Part shown: positions 45,728 through 50,848 of the stretch, in pieces
How the letters are laid out: each line of letters starts with the position of its first letter
How positions within the stretch are numbered: the first letter of the stretch is position 1
NCBI GenBank assembly: GCA_945875845.1
Contig: CAMCMB010000051.1
Span: forward strand, 1 to 50,848
DNA length: 50,848 nucleotides
DNA from: Pirellula staleyi DSM 6068
GTDB lineage: Bacteria; Planctomycetota; Planctomycetia; Pirellulales; Pirellulaceae
Direction: 5' to 3'
The notes under the pieces: generated by a model
What the model saw: the letters and a program-made list of their open reading frames with translations, nothing else
Database searches by the model: none
Told to the model about the DNA's origin: nothing
Position numbers and translations under genes: made by a program

Positions 45728-45809
45728 TCTAAGAAGTTACGATACATGCGCGTGTGCCCCCGAAGATAAGCGTACTCTTCCTTAAGGCTAGCGGCAGATT
45801 GCAGTATCC

Positions 45810-45834
45810 CAACCCGAAGCGTAACGGCTTGTTG
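45810..45834. repeat. Short form of the AAGCCGGTAAGCG repeat family, inverted
   Basis: CAACCCGAAGCGTAACGG followed by CTTGTTG. On the other strand it reads as the two ends of the full-length element without its central hairpin. Confidence 0.7.
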
Positions 45835-45843
45835 CTTTAATGG

Positions 45844-45901
45844 TACGACGGACTTCCTAGTCCGTCGAATTCTCCATTGACGGACTTGGAAGTCCGTCTT
45901 A
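45844..45901. repeat. Twin-hairpin repeat, GACGGACTTNNNAGTCCGTC type
   Basis: Two consecutive palindromes, GACGGACTTCCTAGTCCGTC and GACGGACTTGGAAGTCCGTC, separated by about 14 bases. Related to 1806-1880. Confidence 0.8.
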
Positions 45902-45932
45902 CCGCCCTTACCCAATAACGACTTCATTAAAT

Positions 45933-45990
45933 CAACAAGCCGGTAAGCGAGGGATTGCAGTTGGCTCCTCGCTTACGGGCACGGGTTACC
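45933..45990. repeat. CGGTAAGCGAGGGA palindromic repeat, copy 2
   Basis: Same ends and stem as 20583-20638: CAACAAGCCGGTAAGCGAGG, CCTCGCTTACG, then CGGGTTAC. Confidence 0.85.
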
Positions 45991-45995
45991 AACGC

Positions 45996-46046
45996 GTGGC
46001 ACGAGCGCACTGGCTCGTGAATCCATGGGCGAGACGCCCATGCCAC
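45996..46046. repeat. 50-bp twin-hairpin repeat, copy 2 (inverted)
   Basis: The reverse complement matches 20467-20516 nearly throughout; the ACGAGC/GCTCGT hairpin has a different loop (GCACTG in place of GCGAGAC). Confidence 0.85.
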
Positions 46047-46078
46047 TTTCGAATACCCCGCCTCACAATCCATGAAAG

Positions 46079-46138
46079 CAACGAGCCGGTAAGCGAGGGA
46101 CAATTTCGCAGTCCCTCACTTACGTATCGGGTTATGAT
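46079..46138. repeat. CGGTAAGCGAGGGA palindromic repeat, copy 3
   Basis: CAACGAGCCGGTAAGCGAGG, a 13-base spacer, GTCCCTCACTTACG, then CGGGTTATGATT. Confidence 0.85.
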
Positions 46139-46165
46139 TGCGTGCTTCCGAAACGCGTCGTGCTT

Positions 46166-46951
46166 CTACGCGAAGCGTCCTAGGACTCGGTCTGTGATCC
46201 TTGGGAAAAGCCGACCAGCCCAGACAAGGGCTTTGCCCCCAAGACTGATGATCATTTCACGTTTAGATCGCACCAACGTTGAAATTGCAAGTTGAGCAAC
46301 TCGTTCGGAAGACATGCTTCCAAGCGATTGACTCTTTTCATCGACATTCGTTTCGACCAGCGACTCTAGAAACTCACTGCGAGTCGTGCTTGGGCTGAGC
46401 ATGAGCACTTCAATCTTTTTTCGGGCCAACTCCACTCGCAATGATTCTGCCCAACCGCGCATGGCGAATTTGGCCGCGCAGTATTCGCTCTTGTTCGGAA
46501 CGGCGCGATGCGAGAGCACCGAACCGATGTTCAGAATGGCCGGACGAATACCGCGTTCGAGAAGTGGCAAGCAAAGCCGCGTTAGTTCCACCGGCGCAAA
46601 GAAATCGATTTCCATGACTTTGCGCAAGCGATCGCTGGTTGCATCATCGAATCGGCCGATCGCACCGGCACCCGCGTTGTTGATTAAGCCGTCTAATCCA
46701 TTCCAGCGTGACGCTGCCTCGTCCACAAGGGCTTGACGATGTCGTTCGCAAGTAAGATCGCCAGCCAAAATATGGACATGTCCCGGCAGGTCATGGCATA
46801 TGTTTTCCAGTTCTTGAAGCCGTTCTAGTCGCCGAGCGGTTGCCAAAACAAACGCTCCGCGCTGACAAAGCTGAATCGTTAGCTCACGTCCGATACCGCT
46901 CGAGGCACCCGTCAGAAGGATGCGTGCCTTCGTGAGATCTCGTCGAGCCAT
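46166..46951 (-). CDS. Short-chain dehydrogenase/reductase
   Basis: 261 residues of the classical SDR type: cofactor motif TGASSGIGREL, NNAGAG, catalytic Ser in NIGSVLSHRA, and Tyr/Lys in SEYCAAKFAMR. The Arg after the glycine motif region (ATARRLERL) favours NADP. The C-terminal LGGKALVWAGRLFPRITDRVL may lie at a membrane surface, as in DltE/YqjQ-type SDRs. The substrate is unknown. It starts 3 bp after the hflX stop, so the two are cotranscribed. Confidence 0.92.
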   Translation of the reverse strand: MARRDLTKARILLTGASSGIGRELTIQLCQRGAFVLATARRLERLQELENICHDLPGHVHILAGDLTCERHRQALVDEAASRWNGLDGLINNAGAGAIGRFDDATSDRLRKVMEIDFFAPVELTRLCLPLLERGIRPAILNIGSVLSHRAVPNKSEYCAAKFAMRGWAESLRVELARKKIEVLMLSPSTTRSEFLESLVETNVDEKSQSLGSMSSERVAQLAISTLVRSKREMIISLGGKALVWAGRLFPRITDRVLGRFA

Positions 46952-46954
46952 AAC

Positions 46955-48466
46955 CTAGGCAACTTCGCCAATCGCCCCTGTCGCAGGGTTACCTGTGCTT
47001 TGGTCCGTTGAACCAGCAGGTTTTTCGATGGGCAGGGGTGGCAAGAATGTGGCGGAATCCGGACTTTGTTTCTCATGCGCAATTGGAATCTTGCCCTTGA
47101 TCACGCGAATGTCCGCACCCTGAGCTGCTAGCTTTCCAGCAACCCGGCTAGGCATTCGGCAATGCACCAATGCGTGGTCATCGTTGTACTGTTTGGACAG
47201 GATTTCGGCCGCGCTTGCCAGCCAAGCGATTGTTTTGCCATCGTCGAGCGCAAGTCGCACTTCTAACTCGACGAAGTTCTTCGTAAGTGCATCGCTGACT
47301 GCCATTGCAAGCTGCGAGATTCCGATTCCGCTGCGAGCTGAAATCGGAACTGCGTTTGGATAACGCTCTCGAAGTGCAACAACGCGTTCGCTTGCTCCCT
47401 CGCAATCGACTTTGTTTAGGACCAGAAGAGTGTCTTTCTCTTCGATCCCGATTTCGTGAAGGACTTTGTATACGGACGAAATTTGATTCATGACGGATGG
47501 GTTGCTTGCGTCGGCAACATGAATCAGCAGGTCCGCCTGCCGCGTTTCTTCGAGAGTGGCTCGAAAGCTGGCGATGAGTCGGTGAGGCAGGTCGCGAATG
47601 AACCCGACGGTATCGCTGAGCAAGATGGGGCCCCAGCCGGGCAACATCCACTTTCGCGTGCGTGTATCGAGGGTTGCAAAAAGCTTATCGACCGCCAGGA
47701 CATCTGCATCGGTCAACACATTCATGAGCGTGCTCTTGCCCGCGTTGGTATAGCCAGCCAGTGAAACACTAAACGTATCGCCCCGCGATGCAACTTCGCG
47801 AGCTTTGCGGTGCTCGACTTTCTCGAGTTCTGCTTTGAGATCGTGAACTCGTTTTTCAGCAAGGCGACGGTCAACTTCCAATTGTTTTTCACCCGGCCCA
47901 CGCATTCCAACACCCATGCCCTGGCGAGACAAGTGCGTCCACATGCGCTTTAGTCGCGGCAAGGAATACTCGAGTTGAGCCAATTCCACAGAGAGTCTTG
48001 CTTCATGCGTCTGCGCGTTGGAGGCAAAGATATCGAGAATGAGCTCCGATCGATCGATCACCTTGACATTGAGAGCTTTTTCCAAGTTGCGTGTTTGAGC
48101 CGGGTTGAGATCGTTATCAAACAAAACGACGTCTGCCGAATGCATTTCGACCAATTCTCGCAGTTCTGCTACTTTCCCCTTGCCCAAATAAGTGGTTTGG
48201 TCGGGATGCTCGCGTTTCTGGATAACGCTCGCAACCACAGTGGTTCCGGCGGTGGTGGCTAAGCCGGTTAACTCATCGAATGGGTCTTCGGCCAAAAAGT
48301 CGTTAGGCAATATTAAACGAGCCAGAACACTTCGTTCGCTAGCCAAACTTTCCGATCGATCATGTGTTTGCAAGAGGGTGAGTTTCCTTGAACGGTAAAT
48401 GGCGGTGGAATAGGGGGATTCGAAATCCCAACGGAACGGATTAAGTATAGCGTGCGCCGGTCGCAC
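46955..48466 (-). CDS. hflX: GTPase HflX
   Basis: 503 residues. A ribosome-associated GTPase that splits stalled or stressed ribosomes. The N-terminal domain has TTYLGKGKVAEL and FDNDLNPAQTRNLEKAL; next come LSRQGMGVGMRGPGEKQLE and the G domain with G1 GYTNAGKST, G3 DTVGFIRDLP, G4 NKVD and G5 SAR. The C-terminus has an added Pro/Thr-rich tail of about 40 residues. The frame opens with a GTG at 48466 and the true start may be some codons later, since the conserved part begins near residue 45. Confidence 0.95.
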   Translation of the reverse strand: MRPAHAILNPFRWDFESPYSTAIYRSRKLTLLQTHDRSESLASERSVLARLILPNDFLAEDPFDELTGLATTAGTTVVASVIQKREHPDQTTYLGKGKVAELRELVEMHSADVVLFDNDLNPAQTRNLEKALNVKVIDRSELILDIFASNAQTHEARLSVELAQLEYSLPRLKRMWTHLSRQGMGVGMRGPGEKQLEVDRRLAEKRVHDLKAELEKVEHRKAREVASRGDTFSVSLAGYTNAGKSTLMNVLTDADVLAVDKLFATLDTRTRKWMLPGWGPILLSDTVGFIRDLPHRLIASFRATLEETRQADLLIHVADASNPSVMNQISSVYKVLHEIGIEEKDTLLVLNKVDCEGASERVVALRERYPNAVPISARSGIGISQLAMAVSDALTKNFVELEVRLALDDGKTIAWLASAAEILSKQYNDDHALVHCRMPSRVAGKLAAQGADIRVIKGKIPIAHEKQSPDSATFLPPLPIEKPAGSTDQSTGNPATGAIGEVA

Positions 48467-48557
48467 GGGGCAAAGAAAACTTTTCGCTCGGATATCCAGG
48501 AGAAGGCAAGGACGGACTCAACGGAAAAAGGGTTCGCCGGGAGCTAAATTTTCGTTA

Positions 48558-49058
48558 TTATTCTAGCAGTGCCACTTGCCGGTGGGCTTCGAACAGACCG
48601 ACCCCAACGGCGACGGACAAATTCAAGCTGCGTACAGGCCCCACCATCGGCAGGGACAAGCATCGATCTGCATATTCGGCCCGGATGGAGTCTGGTAGAC
48701 CGCTCGTTTCGCTTCCAAAGACTAGCCAGTCGCCATTTTGAAAAGTGGCGCCGGTATAGCTCTTTGACCCGAATTTGGTGAAAAGCCAAGTGCGTTCCCA
48801 TTGCATCAAACCGGTCATCTTCGACCAAGAATCGACGGCCTCCCAGTTGAGGTGCTGCCAGTAGTCAAGGCCAGCTCTCTGCAGTTGCTTGTCGTCTAGC
48901 CGAAATCCAGTGGGCCGCACAATCCAAAGCTTGGCGCCCAACGCCACACACGTGCGTCCGATGTTGCCCGTATTTTGCGGGATTTCAGGTTGGAACAGCA
49001 CCACGTTAAAACTAATTCTAAATCTCCGCTTTTCACTTGGACGCTTTGGCACGCTCAA
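48558..49058 (-). CDS. trmL: tRNA (cytidine/uridine-34-2'-O)-methyltransferase
   Basis: 166 residues. A SPOUT-class enzyme that methylates the wobble ribose of tRNA-Leu isoacceptors. Motifs are LFQPEIPQNTGNIGRTC, FGSETSGLP and the knot segment MVGPVRSLNLSVAVG. The start is TTG at 49058; no ATG lies before the first motif, and the first ten or so residues look like an extension. It is a separate unit about 90 bp upstream of hflX. Confidence 0.93.
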   Translation of the reverse strand: MSVPKRPSEKRRFRISFNVVLFQPEIPQNTGNIGRTCVALGAKLWIVRPTGFRLDDKQLQRAGLDYWQHLNWEAVDSWSKMTGLMQWERTWLFTKFGSKSYTGATFQNGDWLVFGSETSGLPDSIRAEYADRCLSLPMVGPVRSLNLSVAVGVGLFEAHRQVALLE

Positions 49059-49130
49059 GGTGTTAGCGATGGGCGTGGGAAGTTGGCAAATGATTTTAGC
49101 AAATCACACGCCCTTCGCACCTCGATACAG

Positions 49131-49223
49131 CCGACAAAAGTAGCAGGCACACTCCGCCGTTCCGACAAAAGTAGCAGGCACGCTCCGCCGTGCCGACAAA
49201 AGTAGCAGGCACGCTCCGCCGTG
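49131..49223. repeat. 31-bp tandem repeat, three units
   Basis: Three head-to-tail copies of a unit starting CCGACAAAAGTAGCAGGCAC, each holding the hairpin GGCACGCTCCGCCGTGCC; the first copy has two base changes. The core GCTCCGC is shared with the arms of the element at 13812-14087. Confidence 0.9.
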
Positions 49224-49309
49224 CCGTTCGCAGTCAAGCTTTTACCAGGATTCCAGGTGGACGGAACATGGAATGCGCCTACTACTTTGACTTTTGTCCG
49301 CTGTGTCAT

Positions 49310-50515
49310 TTACCAAGCATAAAATGGCCGACATCCTGCAGTTTGCTCATTCAAGGGTATTTCGACGAATCCATCCGACTGGATCAGGGAAGCAATATCG
49401 CCTGACCCTTGACTCGGAACCAGCGACAATCGACCATCGGGCTTCAAACAAACCAAACGAAACCAAATCAGGTCGAGCGTCTTGGTATCATCGCAGTCCA
49501 ATTGCAAGACAGGCGGATGCTCACATTGCGCAAATCCGGCCACGTTTCTAATCATTTCCAGTCCGAATCGGCGAAAGGTAACGGCAACGCTTAGCGGATT
49601 GCCGGGGAGTCCTAACACCAGTTGGCCGGCTGGACCAACCGCTCCCAACATCGGTCTACCTGGACGAATGGGTATCCGATGAAACACGACCTGACACCCT
49701 GCACTCTTGATCGCTTCGGGCACGTAGTCGGTATCTCCCATCGAGACGCCGCCCGTCATGAGCAATACATCGCAACGCTCTAAGCCATATCGAATCGCCT
49801 GTGCGGTCGCATCTTGATCGTCCATGACCTTGGTGCGTGTGGCTTCCACCCAAGGAAGGCGAGCGAGCATCGATTCCAAAAAAGGACCATTCGAATCTCG
49901 GATTTGCCATGGTTCGATGGGCTGCCCAAACTCGATCAATTCGTCGCCAGTATTGATGATCCCGACTCGAACTTTTCGAAAGAGGGTTAGCGAGGCCTGA
50001 TCAGAAAAGGTCACGGCCCCAGCAAAACGGCATGGTGTTAAGAGTGAGCCGGCTGCGATCACCGTTTCACCTGCTCTCGCGTTTTCGCCACGGCGTCGGA
50101 TGTTTTGCCCAGGAACAAGCGATTCCTTAGGAACGCAAATGCTAACGTAGGTTTCCGATTCATTGCAGTCTTCACGTCGAACAACACACTGCGCCTGAGT
50201 CGGTACGGGGCCGCCGGTGAAGACCCGGACCGCACTTCGAGGAGCCAGGTGCATAGGCGCGGAGCCAGCCGTTGCGGTCCCGCAAACGGGAAACGCCCTA
50301 CCGTCATAGTCATCAAGTCGAATCGCGTAACCATCCATGGCGGAAACGTCGATTGCCGGGCTGTCGCGAAAGACATGAATGTCTTGTGCGAGTACGCGAC
50401 CGATGCTTCCTAACATCGGAACAGACTCTGTCGAAACGACTTTAAGCCTGGATTGAAGGTCAGCCAATTTGGCTGCGATCATGTCTTGAGGTGCAGACAA
50501 CGGGTTAATGAGCAT
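49310..50515 (-). CDS. moeA: Molybdopterin molybdenumtransferase
   Basis: 401 residues. It inserts molybdate into adenylylated molybdopterin. Visible motifs are the DVSAMDGYAI region of domain III, FTGGPVPTQAQCVV, VGIINTGDEL, the MoaB/Mog-like core with LLMTGGVSMGDTDYVPEA and the GLPGNPLSVAVTF loop. The C-terminal domain IV is present. Either Met1 or the Met at residue 12 may start it. No other molybdenum cofactor gene is in the window. Confidence 0.95.
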   Translation of the reverse strand: MLINPLSAPQDMIAAKLADLQSRLKVVSTESVPMLGSIGRVLAQDIHVFRDSPAIDVSAMDGYAIRLDDYDGRAFPVCGTATAGSAPMHLAPRSAVRVFTGGPVPTQAQCVVRREDCNESETYVSICVPKESLVPGQNIRRRGENARAGETVIAAGSLLTPCRFAGAVTFSDQASLTLFRKVRVGIINTGDELIEFGQPIEPWQIRDSNGPFLESMLARLPWVEATRTKVMDDQDATAQAIRYGLERCDVLLMTGGVSMGDTDYVPEAIKSAGCQVVFHRIPIRPGRPMLGAVGPAGQLVLGLPGNPLSVAVTFRRFGLEMIRNVAGFAQCEHPPVLQLDCDDTKTLDLIWFRLVCLKPDGRLSLVPSQGSGDIASLIQSDGFVEIPLNEQTAGCRPFYAW

Positions 50516-50568
50516 CCATTTCTATGCAATTTAGGCAAGCAATTCAGGGGAGCAATTCAGGGGAGAGC

Positions 50569-50613
50569 GAGGCTCCTGCCGAGCTTACGACGCCATGGTT
50601 CGGCAGGAGCCTC
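50569..50613. repeat. REP-like palindrome
   Basis: GAGGCTCCTGCCGA and TCGGCAGGAGCCTC form a perfect 14-bp stem around a 17-base loop. Just before it a 14-bp sequence containing GCAATTCAGGGG is repeated twice. Confidence 0.8.
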
Positions 50614-50720
50614 ACCCTCCCAAGCAAGGAATGGATTGGGCAAAGTCGAGGAAAACATGTTTAGAGGGGTGGCCTCACCCTTCCAGTATAACCTACACTG
50701 CAGAATCCATGGAAGTCCTA

Positions 50721-50806
50721 GGTTTGGGGCGGGAGTCTTTGCTAAAACTGGCGACTCTGTCCCGTGATCACGAAAGCGATCGTGTCACACTGACCAACCC
50801 CAAACC
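50721..50806 (+). ncRNA. Candidate structured RNA before the last ORF
   Basis: A perfect 9-bp closing stem (GGTTTGGGG, 50721-50729, with CCCCAAACC, 50798-50806) encloses two hairpins: GAGTC/GACTC with a 15-base loop, extended by GGG/CCC, and GTGA-CACG/CGTG-TCAC near 50764-50788. The layout resembles a three-way junction and sits 15 bases before the ATG at 50822. Could be an IS110-type bridge RNA or a 5' leader. Confidence 0.35.
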
Positions 50807-50821
50807 CACGGACAAACGACA

Positions 50822-50848
50822 ATGAAGATTCTCGCACTCGATTTCGGT
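50822..50848 (+). CDS. Start of an ORF cut by the window end
   Basis: Only nine codons are seen, MKILALDFG. This start fits an RNase H-like fold beta strand, as in IS110-type DEDD transposases of Planctomycetes or in RuvX. The preceding segment looks like a structured RNA, which favours IS110. The evidence is too short to decide. Confidence 0.4.

Larger units (their letters stand above)
45728..46165. other. 440-bp intergenic repeat cluster
   Basis: No gene. The space between the convergent DUF1559 and dehydrogenase genes is almost filled by five repeat copies of three families, listed separately, placed head to tail with gaps of only a few to about 30 bases. Confidence 0.85.

Overview
The window looks like a chromosome segment from a planctomycete of the Pirellulales (Rhodopirellula/Blastopirellula-like) type. 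The indicators are a DUF1559 pilin-like secreted protein, an LEPR-XLL giant surface protein, a PEP-CTERM protein together with an exosortase-like gene, a Tat-exported Gfo/Idh/MocA oxidoreductase, a GyrA with a very long acidic tail, and many small palindromic repeats between genes. Host genes are about 50% G+C by eye. No rRNA operon, CRISPR array or complete transposase is visible. One tRNA gene is present.

Layout. 1-1900: a secreted HAD phosphatase fused to a META domain. 1906-9985 (minus): a compact run rplU, aroK, A24 prepilin-peptidase-like, TgpA-like transglutaminase, exosortase-like, TPR protein, mostly touching or overlapping, so probably one transcription unit linking translation and shikimate genes to envelope protein processing. 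10162-12294 (plus): a UvrD/PcrA helicase. 13099-13671: a HTH-plus-receiver regulator with a perfect terminator. 13812-14087: a 19-unit 11-bp minisatellite inside an inverted repeat. 14087-20070 (minus): a GT2 glycosyltransferase, gyrA, lpdA and rpsD. 20876-23894: a Gfo/Idh oxidoreductase, a leucine-rich-repeat protein and a small membrane protein.

24190-44203 is the accessory part. A tRNA-Asp(GUC) gene has an 89-bp direct repeat of its 3' part plus terminator (24226-24314) copied at 44115-44203 with 8 mismatches, which brackets about 20 kb. Inside lie a seven-gene minus-strand operon (hsdR, short KilA-N protein, DUF1016/YhcG-type nuclease, hsdS, HipA-like kinase, DUF3037, hsdM) and, divergently, a gene of about 3157 codons for a surface protein followed by a PEP-CTERM protein. 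The HsdM has lost its central catalytic region by what looks like an in-frame deletion. The giant protein joins LEPR-XLL, dockerin, Ig-like, vanadium-haloperoxidase, TSP3, beta-propeller, lectin-like and zinc-protease modules, and its middle is much richer in G+C than its end. No integrase is visible.

44247-50515 returns to host genes: a HemP-like protein, a DUF1559 protein, a repeat cluster, a short-chain dehydrogenase, hflX, trmL and moeA. The window ends at the first codons of an ORF (MKILALDFG) preceded by a strongly foldable segment, which could be the start of an IS110-type element.

Functional links: the A24 peptidase could process the DUF1559 pre-pilin-like protein, and the exosortase-like protein is a candidate processor of the PEP-CTERM protein, although its expected catalytic histidine is not seen.
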